DNA from: Stereocaulon alpinum
Taxonomy: Eukaryota > Ascomycota > Lecanoromycetes > Lecanorales > Stereocaulaceae
NCBI GenBank assembly: GCA_018257865.1
Contig: JAEUBA010000136.1
Span: forward strand, 1-51,710
Direction of reading: 5' to 3'
Length of the DNA: 51,710 bases
Below the pieces are notes generated by a model that was not told where the DNA came from, searched no databases, and worked only from the letters and a program-made list of their open reading frames with translations. The position numbers and the translations under genes were made by a program. The stretch's first letter is position 1. Every line of letters begins with the position of its first letter. Positions 1 through 12,639 of this stretch are shown one piece after another.

Positions 1-123
1 CCCTAACCCTAACCCTAACCCTAACCCTAACCCTAACCCTAACCCTAACCCTAACCCTAACCCTAACCCTAACCCTAACCCTAACCCTAACCCTAACCCT
101 AACCCTAACCCTAACCCTAACCC
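1..123. repeat. Telomere, (CCCTAA)n
   Basis: Twenty perfect CCCTAA units followed by CCC, ending at the first non-telomeric base near 124. The C-rich strand reads inward, so this is a left chromosome end with TTAGGG running outward on the minus strand. No degenerate or variant units are visible. The inner flank is directly the open frame of a decayed helicase. Confidence 0.98.
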
Positions 124-3100
124 CGTAACTCAACGAGCTAGTAGCGATTAGAACTGGAATTTCGCCTCGAAGAAATAATCTTAAAAGATCCTCCTTATCC
201 GAGCTAGTAGAGTAATAAGCTGGATACCCTAGTATTCGACTAAATTCTTAGGCCTCAATCCTAGTCCTAGTATAGACTAATCCTTAGTTCGAGCCTAAGG
301 AGGCGAATTCTTCTCGAATAATTCAAAACGCTTCTTCTTTTTTAATATTCGACTTAACTGAATATTGAATATTAGCTCGCTCCGTACTAGCTTAGTAGAT
401 CTTCGGTCCTCAGTAATCTAGGAATAAAGTCTTCAGTAGACTAGTCTAATATCGCGGTAGTAAAGTAACCGTTAAGAGAATTAGCTGCGTCTTTAAGTCG
501 ATAACCTCTCCTATCCGGCTTAGACTCCTTCGAAAAGACTCTTTTAGATTAATAATTATATGGCACTCGTCGATATAGACCCGATCTAGCTGCTGAGTAA
601 TCCGTAATCGATTAATATAGCTTCGAAAATCGATAGAAAGAAAGGTTTCCGGGGTAGTAAAGACTAAACGAGCTAAATCCGGCGGGTTTCGAGGGTTAAA
701 TATAGTCGCTAGTATACCGAGTTTTTTAGCCCTTGAAATCTGGTCCTATAGAAGGGCTAATAGAGGTTCTATTACTATATAAACCCCTATCGATCCGAGA
801 GTAGCTAGAAGTTAGAATAGAAGACTTTTACTAGCGCTAGTAGGTAAGACTACTAATATCGGGCTAATTCGGCCTAATATATCGCCTAGAATTTCCTTTT
901 GTAGGGGGCGAAAGGTAGAATTCGGTTTTCGAAGCAATTTCTAAAGGCTATTATCGAGATCGATATTCTATAGACTAGCTAATCGAATAAGTCGTTATTT
1001 TTCGAAGTCGTTTTCGAAAATAGGCTTATCTAGTCTAGTAAGAATAAATTCTTGCGTAGAACTAGTAAATCCTAGTAGTCGATACTAATTCTATAAAATA
1101 GAGATTAGCTATTAACTTAAACAATATATAGATATATAGAAAATATAGAAAAAATAGAAAAAAGAAAGACTTACTAGGCTAGCTTCCTAGAATCTTCTTT
1201 TAAGAGTCGAAATTTCTCTAGAAGGTTATAGAAGACCTCTCGCGTATACCCTTCCCGCTGTTTTACTATTATAAGTAGCCTGTAGATCGATAATATCGTC
1301 TTCGTATTCGTTTTCGGACCCTTCCTTATCCGAGTTTTCTTCTAGCTGAAAGTCTAGGCCCCTCGATAGAAAACGACGCGAGATTCTGATAGCGATATAT
1401 TGATATTCGCTAGGATTTAGCTCTAGGCCTAGACCGGCTAGCGTCTCCCTTCGAAAAATAGTCTAAAACTGATAGGTTGAAAATCTAGAAGCCCTATCTG
1501 CCTTCTTACCCCTAGTCGAAAGGGTATTAAAGAGATATTCGGATAGAGATCTTTTAAAAACCTTCGGGAAGATTCTAGAAAGAAAAGGAACTACTAGCTA
1601 TAGATAATAGACTAGTAGAGACCCTACTTCTCGCAGTAGATATCGGTAGATAATTTTAGTCGAATTCTGAATTGTATATCCCTTATAGTAGTAGGTAACG
1701 AAAAAGGCTATTTCTTTCTTAAGGAAGATATTCCGTAGCCTAGTCTTAATAGAATTTAAAAATCTAATAGAAGATAGCTCCGGAAATCTCGCTGGCTGCC
1801 CTCTAGTAATATAAATTAATATTAGAAGCTTTTCGAGAAACTCCTAAATATTTTGAATCTAATCCTAAAGCTTTCGAATATTCTAGGCTAGGGTAGATCT
1901 AGAAAGGGTAAACTGACTAGCTAGATCGGGACTAGTAGCTATTCGATTATATAGCTATTAGTTAGGATCTTCGATACCGAGATTAGTTCGACTATCTCCT
2001 AGGAAATTTAGAAAGGGCGTAGTATCGAGAGGATTATTATAGATTTAAGACTATAGAATATCCGGAATATTTCGAAGAGGTCTAGATCTTTTAAAGACCT
2101 TATTTTCGAATAGTAGATCCCTATAGAGTATCTCTCTAGTAGCTAAGACTAGACCGTGAATAAAGCTTCGGAAGTCGGAAATCGAAAAGGAAAGACTCTT
2201 ATAAAGAATAGTCTCTCCTTCCCAGTTGATAGATCCGGAAGAGGTAGTTTTTAAGGCGATATTTATTCTATAGGCCCTTAGGTCTAGTATCTAGGATATT
2301 GGCTTTAGGGTCCCCCGAATTAGTAGGCGATCTACTAGCTCCTTTAGCCTCTCTAGAGGCCTATTACTCAATTAGGACCCTAAGAATAAGCCGAAATAAG
2401 GGTTCGAATTTTCGGTAGCTTTATTTGGCTCGAAGGAATAGCGTAAGACGAGGAGTCGACTAATTTTTAAAACTGAAGATAGAATTAAAGGGTAGGAATT
2501 AGGCCCCTAAAAGCTATCTTTAGTAAGACCTAAGACGGCTAGAGGCGCTAGTAGATATAGCTCGTATTCGTATTCCCGGCTCAGTTGATCGAGAAGTGCT
2601 AAAAGAAATTTGAGGCAAGCTCGTTCGAGTAGGGTTAATTTCGATAGCTCCTAAAGTTTTCGAATAGGTATTACCTTAGGCTAGGTAATATTATTAGTAT
2701 TATCTAAATTTTCGGAGCTAGAGGAGCTAGTCCTATTTGGGTCTAAAGAAGGAGGATTATCCGAATCCAAATCTTCTACTTTTTCGATTTCTGAAGCGTA
2801 TTTAATTAATCGATTAAAGTAGTATTCCTAGGTTTGGTTGAAAGTATATTGAGGATATCGAATAGAATCTTCTTCTTCTTCTTCTTCTTCTTATTGCTGA
2901 ATTTTCTGAGTTCGAATAAAAAAGCTGAAAATCTGCTTCTAGGGCTGAGTATAAGAGGGAACTCACTTAGGATCCTAATAGGCTCGAAAGGGCTTAGCTC
3001 GATATTAATTTTTTTCGGTCCGGACTATTTCAAATCGACCGAAATACCCGATAGTTACTAAGCTCTCTATAGATTTCTAGGCTAGATTATCGAAAGCTTT

Positions 3101-4020
3101 CGAAACTACCTCTAATAAAGTAGTATCCGCTAGCCGAACTAGCTCGATTAGGTCTAGTTGATCTAGGCCACCTAGATATCTAGCCCACCCAGTCCTTTCA
3201 AGCTAGGGGCTAGGGTTATCGAATTAATTTTCGGTAATCTTTCGAATTTTCTCGTTTTGGGAATTCTGAAAGTTCGAGTCTAGGGTATTCCATGCCGTAT
3301 CCTATTTATCCGAATCTATTAATAGAATTAGTATTAAAATAGAAGAGATATAATATCTAAATACCTTAGCTGTGAATAGAAGTTCTATTCGATAGATCTT
3401 CTTCTTCCTCTACCCTCTCCTCTCTTTATAGCCCTTCTTTTCGACTAGTTCTAGCCCTTAGGGTTACCGAATAGGGCTTTTTTAGATCTACCCGAAAGTA
3501 TTAGTTTCCCGGCTCCATATGAAAGAATTGCTGAACGGGGATATTAGAAATCTAAGGGAAGTTCTCTAAATTAGCCTTTATAGGGCGACCCTTTTTCCTA
3601 GGGTTATCCCAGCTATAAATATTAATAAAATATCTTTGAATACTTCTTATATTCCGGGTATAATAAGAGTATTCGATACAGCCGAAACCGTCGAAGTAAA
3701 GTGAAAGATTTGGAAAGAAGTAAGGGTAGGAGCTATCTATTAGCTTTCCCTTTATACTAGCCCTATTCTGAACTAGTAGAGGGTATTTTTTGACTTCGAG
3801 AAGAATTCTAGACCTTTCTTCCTTAGGGAGTTGATAGGTTCGTCGAAAGTAGTACTTAAGACTAGTAGGTAGAATAGAATATCGACATTCTTTATAGGTA
3901 ATAAAGCCGGTATCTCTGAGGATTAAGATATAGTCTATCTTAGTAGATAGGGCTGGGTCGATATTATAATAAGGATTTTCAAAGAAGTTGAAAACGTTAA
4001 GGATTGGTAGAGATATTAAG
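124..4020 (-). pseudogene. Telomere-linked RecQ-like helicase (TLH) relic, truncated by the telomere
   Basis: Reading the minus strand from about 4,020 down to 124 gives a broken frame that I match from memory to fungal telomere-associated RecQ-like helicases. In order: an N-terminal region with a zinc-finger-like stretch (near 3,700-3,600), a TGWARYLGGLDQL segment (about 3,205-3,134), PWKQIFSFFIRTQ (about 2,940-2,895), the conserved LDLRAY / HGLV block (about 2,290-2,140), GQPARFPELSSIRF through YYKGYTI and YRYLLREVG (about 1,810-1,600), and DLQATYNSKTAGRVYARG-like residues (about 1,290-1,230). The helicase core follows: Walker A as PTSASKS (844-821) and a DECH box (571-560). A likely intron lies at 1,174-1,091 (GTAAGT donor, TATAG acceptor). 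The last readable part is SSDKEDLLRLFLRGEIPVL and then IATSSLSYGV, where the frame enters the telomere. Nearly all stops are TAA/TAG, as RIP of CAA/CAG would give. The N-terminal limit is uncertain. Confidence 0.85.
2868..2892. repeat. (CTT)n microsatellite
   Basis: About eight CTT units inside the helicase relic. On the minus strand it reads as a run of AAG codons. It produces a poly-Phe open frame on the plus strand that is not a gene. Confidence 0.9.
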
Positions 4021-5715
4021 GAAGAAAGGTTCTAAGGTAGTAGAAGACGTCTAGATATAGGCGATTAGGCGGGTAACTAAGCGCTTATCGCGGATAAAGT
4101 CTTATTAGCTAACCCTATCTAGTTAACCCTAAGATCTAAAATCTTAGCGAAGTAGTAACTATCTTACTAAAGCTAAGAATTCTACTCGATATAATAGAGA
4201 TAAACTAAATATTATTTTATAAGTCTTAATATTAAGTCTAAATACTATTAATATCTATGTTTTTATTTATAATAACCCCTAGTATATCGATTATATATAA
4301 GGAGTTAAAGGATTCGTAGTAATAACTAGTACTTCCTAAGTAACTTTCTACTTAGTCAGCCGAATTTTATAAAAATTAGTGCGTTAGAAAGGCCTGAGTT
4401 GGGGATTCTCAAATCTATCTTTTTTATAAATTTCACTCTAATATCTAGCCGGGGGTAAAGGTTGCAAACTGTAGGTTATTTAGCAGCGGGATATCCGCTT
4501 AAGGTTTTAAATATTAGAAAACCCGACTTTTCAAAAAAATCTAGCTTTATAGAGACTAGGGTTATTTAAGTTATTATAGGGCTGAATTATAGCGCTAAGC
4601 TAGCTAATACCAACGCAATTTTTTTTTTAGAAATCGGAGTTAAAATGTGCCGGATACGATTTTACCTAGGAAAATCGAAGATTCCCTACTAAATCCTTAG
4701 TAGAGAATAATTTGTTAACGCCTGTCGATAATTTATCTCTATATGATAGGGCGTCGGTTAAGAGAGTATAATAGTAGAATCGCAAGTGTAAGGATACTAT
4801 ATATAAGACGGAGGTAGAAGCGAATAAGACGGAGGTAGAATTAAAGACTATTAACTGTAAAGACTGCCTATTACTCGAATAATTACCTATAGAAAAGAAT
4901 ATATAAATAGTCTAAGATATAGTAACATTCGTTACTATATAAAGGTCCCTAAAGCTAAGCCCTTATTAACTAATCGCTAACTAACTAACGTCTACTAACT
5001 AATTACTGCCTACTACCGAGAAGCCTGCAGCTGCACTATCTATACCACTATACTATATTCTCTACTACTTCTACTACTACTACTACCTAAATATTAACTA
5101 TTAATACTACTATAAGTTACTTCTACTACTATCTTTACTAACCCAAATTATCTTTTTTCCTTCTAAATATATTAAGCTTATTTTCTATATAGGTAAGGTT
5201 CTAGTTAATATTAGCTAGGCTAGGCTAGGATATACTAAGGTTTAATATTAACTAGAGTTAATATTAGATTCGTAGGGCTACTACGCTAGGGTTTAATAAA
5301 TATAAGACTAGGTTTAATAAATATAATATTAGGTTTAATAAACCTAGTTACCTAAGATACGTTACTAGGTCTTAGTAATAATATAGTAGGTATAGCTTAT
5401 AAGGCTATACTATAATATAGCGCGAAGTATTTTATCTAGTTTAAACGAGCTCTTTTACTACGTAGGTTTTCCCCTAGCAGTCGGGGCTATACTAGCTAAA
5501 CGAGTTATAAAACTTACTCTAGCCCTTAAATAGACTTTAGAGGGTATAGCGAGTATAGCGAGCGAGTAATATTAACTTTTATTAATATAGACTACTTCGT
5601 TAAGTTTAGCTAAAATAGACTACTTTATTAAGTACTATACGTATATATAGGCACGACCTTCTAAGCCGCAGACTCTACCGTATCTACTTATTAGTAGACG
5701 ACGATATATACTATA
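4021..5715. other. Gene-free stretch between two relic frames
   Basis: No supported coding frame. About 4,320-4,780 is less RIP-mutated and could be the edge of an element. A short direct repeat (AAGACGGAGGTAGAA, twice) lies at about 4,806-4,842. A TATATAAAGG box-like site near 4,938, inside a less mutated stretch, resembles an LTR-type promoter, but no matching second LTR was found. Confidence 0.5.
5288..5345. repeat. Short tandem repeat, about 21-22 bp, three units
   Basis: Three near-identical units of the form GGTTTAATAAATATAA follow one another; the third diverges after GGTTTAATAA. They lie left of a purine-rich GGAGGGAGT tract (minus strand, near 5,715-5,724). Confidence 0.75.
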
Positions 5716-8700
5716 CTCCCTCCTTAAGTTCTAATTCTAATTCTCTAGTATCCCTAAGATCTTCTTCAGCTAGAATATAGTACTTCGCTGCGTAAGAAAA
5801 GAAACTATCTAACCCGACTAGGTTACGGAATATACTAGGGGGTTTTATATTATATAGCTTTTAGTATTAGTATTCGTTAGGGTTTCTAAGCGGTATATAC
5901 GAATAAATTTTAAGACTGCCCCCTTTATATTATAGTCGTTCACAGCGACGTCGATCTAATTAGCGTAAGAATAGTACTTCTTAGGGATATAGTAGGATAA
6001 CTAGTTAGTTCGCTGTACTAACGGGGTCTTATTAATCGCCTCTTAGGTTGATATATTATTATACCTAGTCGCCTTTTAGAGATACGAAAGGTAGTCCGCG
6101 TTATACTAAGGGATAATTAGTAGTTGTTTAGAGATACTACGTCCGAAGCTACGTATCTATAGAGCTTAGGGTATCCTAAGCGAACTATAGATTATTAGGT
6201 AGATAGCCTAGAGTTATTTAATAAGGGTCTAGAATTTATATTATTCCTATACGCGCCTTCGACCCTCTAATTCTAGCTCGTCGAACCTAAAAAGCGTAAG
6301 GACTTAATCCTCCTATAATCCTAACTTATAGTAGTAAGCGAAGAAGGCGTTTTTACTATTAAAGCCTAGGGCTTATATAAGAATTAGATAAGACTTCGCC
6401 CTAGTTAGCTGGGTAACCAGCGCGTATATAAGTATATAGAGACTAGTTCGCAACTCCTTATCTAGTTACGCTAGAAAATATTCCTTCTACTTCGCCTTAG
6501 AGGGATATTAGTCTAAAACTAGGTAGGGTCCTATTTTACTACTTTCTACTATAACCTTCTAGTCCTTCGCAGCGATATAGCAGCGATTAGCTAGGATATT
6601 AAACACCTTAAGATTATACTCCTTAACGACGAGTTCGGCGGCCTCTTTAATAAGTTATATTAACTATACGCCTATTACCTCTAGTATTATTAGTAGTATA
6701 TCTCTCCACGTCGAACAGCGCTTATACTATATAGTATAGAAAGATTATTCCTTAACTAGAAGAGAGGGAAGTTTAGGGGTATCGAAGGACTTCTAAAAGG
6801 CGTTATCTTAGGTAAGCCTAAGATTATCGAGTCTAAATTAGGAAAAGTATAAGAGGGGCGACTATTATATAAGCTCGCTACGGACCTAAGCTATACTATA
6901 TATATATATAGTATAATAATATCCTAGCCTAAGGCGGACTATTAGCGTTCCGTCTTCGCGGTTATATTATAGGCTCCTCTTCTAATTATCTAGCTATAAT
7001 AGCTAATACTAGCCCTACTAGGGATCTTCGCCTCTAATACTAAGCGTAAGGGTGCGAATAATAGCTATAACTATTACCCTATATATTTACTCTTCCTTCT
7101 ACGTTATAGCTGTAAGGTCCCCTACCCTACCCTTAAGGCGGGTTAGGATAACCTTAAGGTATAGGAGCCAGCGGTTTATAGTCGCAGTAATAAACTTAAG
7201 GACCTTAGTAGTAGGTAGGATCTAGTATAGGAAATATAGGAGCCGTTAATAAGGAGGGCGTAGCTTATTATTAACTTTAGTTAATATTAGGCTTAGGGCG
7301 GATCTATCGTTATCGATAGTATTAAATTTATTATCCAAAAATATATTAAGTTTATTCGGTATTCCTATTAGGCCCTAAAGTTAGCTGCTCTATACTTAGG
7401 AGCGCCTAGGGCTATATACTAGGGAGCCGGAGCGTTATTATCTAATCTATATAGTAAGTAGGTCTCGTTATCTAATATAAGGAGGGTATCGAGTGCGGAA
7501 TCGCTAAGATTAAGGGATTGATTGCGGCGCTAAGGCCGTAGCGGGCGATAAGTAATATCTTTAGCCAACTTTAGGGCCGCTTAAAGCTAGATTTTAGTTA
7601 GATTATATTAACGAACGAGCTACTTATATTTCCTTTAATACGCTAATAATAACCCTTTATAGTTAGTCTTATACTAACGCTTAAGATTCGACTAGCTAAA
7701 CCTTAGAGCTTTAAAATAGGGATTCTAGAAAGACCCGTATTTCTTAAGGGGGGTATTAAATAGATATTTAATAAGATTATACGCTTTTAGATAGGCGATC
7801 CCGCCCTTTCGGTAGAGGTAATTATAAGGTAGGACCTTAATAGATATAGAGCTAGTATCCTAAGTTAAGAACTATAGGTATTTCGATTCCCTAGTATAGG
7901 TAGCGCCCTAAGAGGAGGGGTTATAGAAGGCTTTAGCCTAATACTTTAGGTAACTAGGTTTACGGAGAAGGGTAATCGCCTATAAGGTATTACTAATCAG
8001 GGTCTCTTCTACCCTAAAGTCTAGCTAATAGTCTCTAGGGGGAAAGTATTTATTATAGAAGTTAAAACAGCTATTAAGATAGGTAAGGAAATTATCGCGA
8101 GCTTAGGTAGGAGTTAGGCGAGAGGTATAGATCTTAAGGTTATAGCCCTAGATAACTAGAAAGGGGTTCTTAAAGAGAGGGCGATTATTAGCTTAGCGGT
8201 ATACCTCGCTCTAAAAGGTATTAAGATATTAGGAGGGAATAGGGTAAGATACGTTTATAGCTTAGTTTAGAGTTAGATTATAAACTTCCTACTTTATATA
8301 AGCCTTACAGTCGGCGTCTTAGAAGCTATAGGGATAATAAGCGAGGACTTATATATTATAAGTTAATTAGAGCGCTAGGAGGATAATATTATTAATCTAT
8401 ATTTACTAAGATATATAATTAAGATAGCAGCTATAGTTCTTCTACTTTTTCTTTATATAAGGGAAGAAGATATAATAATTGTAGTTATAGCTAGCGCTAC
8501 TTAGACTATACCCTAAGCAGAGGTATTTAGTATAGTAAATCCGTTATAACTAGAATATAACGCGAGGGTCTTAGGTAATTATCTAGAGATATAGTAGGTA
8601 GTACGCTAGTTAGAAGCCCTATTAGTAGACCCCTAGTATAGTAACCTAAGCTATAAAGCTATCTACGTCGTAGCTACGGCGAACCTATAGGTTAATTCTC

Positions 8701-9300
8701 TACTTAGTACGCTCGAACGCCGCAGCGGATTTCGCGATATTAAGAGCCTATTCGGGGATATTACTGCTACTGCGGCCTCCTAAGAGTTCCTGCTAGTCTA
8801 CTTCTCAGAAATTATTATACTAGCTTTAGCGACGGAGATTAGTACTAGATTCTAGAGGGTAATAGTCGGCTAGGAGGTATTCGTTAAAATAGTTAGTATA
8901 TTTAGCTAAAGAGCGGGTGCTATTAGTGCTAATATAGTCTAACCCTAAGAATTTATAATTAGTTAAGTATTTAGGATATAGTCGGGTTAAAGTCTTTACT
9001 ATATATATAGAGCGGTACCCAGCTGCGGTCTAAGTAGTCCTATATAGTAGTTATAGGATTAGGAACTCCGTCTAACTAGCTGAGCTTTAAGAGATCGTCC
9101 TCTTATAAGGCTGCGGACTCGTCGTACGTATCTTAATTAGATAGACTAGAATTAATTAAGTAAGACTTAAAAGGATTATTAATATTAAGCCGGCTATTAT
9201 CTAAGGGAATTATATTATTAACGCTATTAGGCCTTCTTACTAAGGATTAATTACTATTAGGGGATTACTCAGTCTATATAGACTAGTTCTACTTTAAACT
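5716..9300 (-). pseudogene. RIP-decayed long reading frame of an unidentified repeat protein
   Basis: From about 9,300 down to 5,716 on the minus strand one frame has clearly fewer stops than the other two. The best stretch, 9,000-8,826, has no stop for nearly 60 codons and reads TNSTRSLAKYTNYFNEYL and then LLADYYPLESSTNLRR. Almost every interruption is TAA or TAG, fitting CAA/CAG mutated by RIP. The favoured frame shifts near 7,380. The frame ends just before a GGAGGGAGT purine tract. I see no reverse transcriptase, integrase, DDE, helicase or tyrosine-recombinase motif, so I do not assign a family; a transposon-encoded protein is an inference from RIP and length. Confidence 0.45.
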
Positions 9301-10180
9301 AAGTAAGAGCTATAAGATCCTAAGTAATTCGTTATTATTATTATCTAATAGTAAAGTATTAGTAGCTGATCTTAGTCTAGAAGATATTATATTAGAGGCG
9401 ATATTAACTAAAGTTAATATTAATATTAAACGAGGGACGTAGACTGCGGTTACCTTAAATATAGAAGAGGTAGTTCGCAGCGAGGCGTTTATTAGGGAAT
9501 ATAATAGGAGTAAGGGGAATAGATCTTAAGTAGTTTTAGTAACTCCTAGACCTAGGCCTATAGTTAGTATATAGGATATATCCTACTTAATAATCTTATA
9601 TAGGCTATTACTAATACTAGATAGGTCTATTAACTAAGAGCGGTTATTACTCCTTAGATATACTAGGAGATTAATAGTCCTAGTAGTTAAAGGCGCTTTT
9701 AAATAAGAGCGACTGGAGATTAGAGAGTATATTAGTTACGCGTATCCCTCTAAAGCGCTAGAGGAAGTATTGCGGATTATAGACGCTAAGGGTAGAGGAG
9801 GAGGAGTAGGCTTATTTAGAGGGTTAGGTAGGGTAGGTAGGTCTTCCGATCCCTTGTTTAAGGGAACTAGTTTAGCGACAGGGTTCGGAATAGGGGCTTA
9901 GCGGGTAGTATAGTAGGTAGTATTCGCCCTATTAACTTTCTACTATACTACTTAATAATTCGTAAGCCGTTACTCAGCTATTAATTTATAGCAGACTATA
10001 GTAAAGGAATAATATTTAATAAAATATACGTAATTCCTAGAGGGTAGAGCTAAGATATAATAGGGGATAGAGGAGTAAATAAAGCGATCTATTAAGATAC
10101 TACTATATTAAGGTTACCTACTTAGTTAGATTTAGGAATTAGGTAAGCTCGAACCTATCTCCTATAGACTATAGGAAGAC

Positions 10181-10410
10181 GAAAGGACGCTATAATAAGA
10201 ATACTATAGGGCGATTAGTTATAGCTTAAGATTACTATAGTCCGGCTAGGGGAAAAGGACGCTATAATAAAAACACTGCAGGGCGATTAGTCGGGAGGGA
10301 TAGAAGGATTTAAGGACGAAGAGGAACTCTATTAATTAGACCTAAAACCCTAAGGGTCTACTAGAGGGGAAAGGACGCTATAATAAGAATACTACGGATT
10401 AATTAGCTAG
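10181..10410. repeat. Three interspersed direct repeats, core GGACGCTATAATAA
   Basis: The core GGACGCTATAATAAGAATAC or a close variant occurs at about 10,185, 10,257 and 10,373. The first two are followed by GGGCGATTAG, and the third by a diverged version. Spacings are about 72 and 116 bp, so this looks like a decayed minisatellite or element-end repeat. Confidence 0.75.
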
Positions 10411-11130
10411 AGAGGAGATAAGCTATACTAGCCTAGTATTAGCGTACCTAAGGACGAATATTAATATTTTGGAATATAGAACTTTTAATAATATTTGAGG
10501 AAGTAAAGATTTTTGAAATATTCGACCGGATCTAGAATCCTTATAAAAATCCGTATCTTTTTTATATAGAAAGTAAAGGGATCCGCTGACCTTTTTCCGC
10601 AGCGTATTCACTGAAAAATTCTATATCCCTCGCGCTTTTCCACCTAACCTTAACCTATATCCGCCGATAATTATTAAAACCTTACTATTTTAATAACTTT
10701 ATATATAATAAAGGTAGAGCTTAACTTTATATATATAAAGTATACTATAAATAGAGAGCTTTCTAACGCCGCTAGAATTTTCTAAATCGAGTACAAAATA
10801 AGCGAGATATAGCTGTTTTTATATTAATCTTCTGTGAAGATTACGGGCACTAACTTGTAGTTATATAACAGCTTAGCTAGGGCGCTAGAGGTAGGTATAT
10901 CCGCGATTCCAACAGCTTCGAACTAGTACTATCAGCGATTATCTTATCAGTTATAGGAGTAGATAGGCGGAGGGAGAGGGATAGGATAAAGGACTAGCCG
11001 TTAGTAGAGTTCTTAGATAGGGATAAGGACGGGGAGGCGACGTAGAAGGCCACCTCGTGCGTAGGAGGCCCCTAAGGCGGCTCTAGATCCCGCTAGACCT
11101 AATACGCAGCCCCTAAGCGGTTAATAGTAA

Positions 11131-11560
11131 TAGGGATAGATAGGAGTGGTGATAGCCCTAGTAGTCGCTGCACTATTAATAGGGATAACGAGTAATAATA
11201 GGAGAGCGTATACTAGAGTTCCTAGATAAGGGCTTCCTACTATAACCGAACGGCGCGTTCCTACTACTAGGTTTACTTCTATCGCTCCCGCTACTAATAT
11301 TACTGCGCAGCATTCTTTGTCTTCTTAACGGTCGCAGATATAGGCGGTCGACCTATCGCGATTACGGTAGGATAGGGGTAGGTAGTAGAGACGTAGGAAT
11401 AATCTATATAAGAGATAGGGAGGGATAGGAGCGGTAGTAGTACTATAGTATTAATATAGTTAACGAGTAATAATAGGAGAGGGAATACTAGAGTTTTAAG
11501 ATAAGTACTTTCCGTTATAACTAAACGGCGTTAGTGCGACTAGGATTCTTCTATTATATA
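11131..11560. repeat. Two imperfect direct repeats about 275 bp apart
   Basis: The segment with TAACGAGTAATAATAGGAGA at 11,186 recurs at 11,461. Similar flanks extend both ways, including GGGATAGGAG or GGGATAGATAGGAG upstream and a TATAACCGAACGGCG / TATAACTAAACGGCG stretch downstream. A weaker third relative may lie near 10,970-11,030. Confidence 0.65.
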
Positions 11561-12639
11561 CGTAATTAATAGTATTATATAGTATTCTTAATCTTTATAT
11601 TAGTAGTAAATATAGGCTGTAAACTAATTACTTTAATAGTAGGATAGGGTTAGGTAGTATTAATACTAGAATAATAATATAAGGGATAGGTATAGAAAGT
11701 AAAATATTAATAGGGGGGAAGGGGAAATTATTAGTTAGCAGCTAGGAGATCCTACTCCTAGGGAGGTTAGCTAATTATATCCGGAATAAAAGGCTTAGCG
11801 CGGTTTTAAGGATAGTTAGTAGGTTTAAGGACACCCTAAGTCTTTTATCTAGTATTTAATTAGCGGGTATTCTAACCGTTACTATAGCCCGCACCCTAGC
11901 GGATTTCCGCCTAAATATTAATATTCCGCGATAGGAAACTAGGCGATAGTATTACTAGGAGTTAAGTAAAATTAATTCTAATAGTACTGCTATACTTATT
12001 ACGAAAATATATATAACTTTTATCTAGAAAGTATCTAGATCCGACTAACTTTAGTAAACTATTTTCCCTACTAAGGGATTACGATTCTACGCTAGTTCAC
12101 CCTATAACCTAACCCTCTAGTATATATAATTTACCTAACTAACGGGCTATTAGCCTATATAACCCCTAATATATCTAGTAGGTCGTCCTTATTAATATTT
12201 AAGACTAGTATTATATATTAGCTAGTATTATTCGACTATTTACCCTATAACTCTCTAGAAGTACTAGGGCTTCTCTGCTAATTAGGGGTATATAGTATAG
12301 AAGTGCTAGCTTTAGAGCCCTATTTACCTTAACGCCGTCCTTTAATTAGACTTACTATATTAGAGCTAACTAGTAGTACCTAGGTAGTAGGATACTTAAG
12401 CTAGCAGTACTAATTATTTAATAATATAAATATTATCTCTAATTTTAACCTTTAGACCCTTAGAAGTAGGTAACCGTCTTAGTTATAGTTTATACTTATA
12501 ATATTATAGTAGTAACTAGCCTATTATTCTAGGACTATCTCCTTTTTAGCCCTAATCTAGTCTACTTAGGCCCTCTAAGGTAGGAGAAAACGGTACCTAA
12601 TTATAATTATAGCCTATCGGTAGCTTTATATAGTAAACT

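Larger units (their letters stand above)
9301..12560. other. RIP-mutated repeat DNA without a recognisable gene
   Basis: Apart from the listed direct repeats, I see no supported feature. The island at 10,450-10,900 has more TpG/CpA than its surroundings and contains a 62-codon minus-strand open frame (10,423-10,611) that I do not regard as a gene. Confidence 0.5.

Noticed and set aside
2834..3061. 75-codon plus-strand frame with a poly-Phe run
   Set aside because: It begins with TTG, lies antisense to conserved helicase blocks, and its Phe run is the (CTT)n microsatellite.
5160..5730. LTR of a Copia-like retrotransposon
   Set aside because: A GGAGGGAGT tract resembles a polypurine tract, but I found no second LTR, primer-binding site or reverse transcriptase motif.
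10423..10611. 62-codon minus-strand frame in the RIP block
   Set aside because: It lies in a less mutated island, which alone explains its openness; no motif is present.
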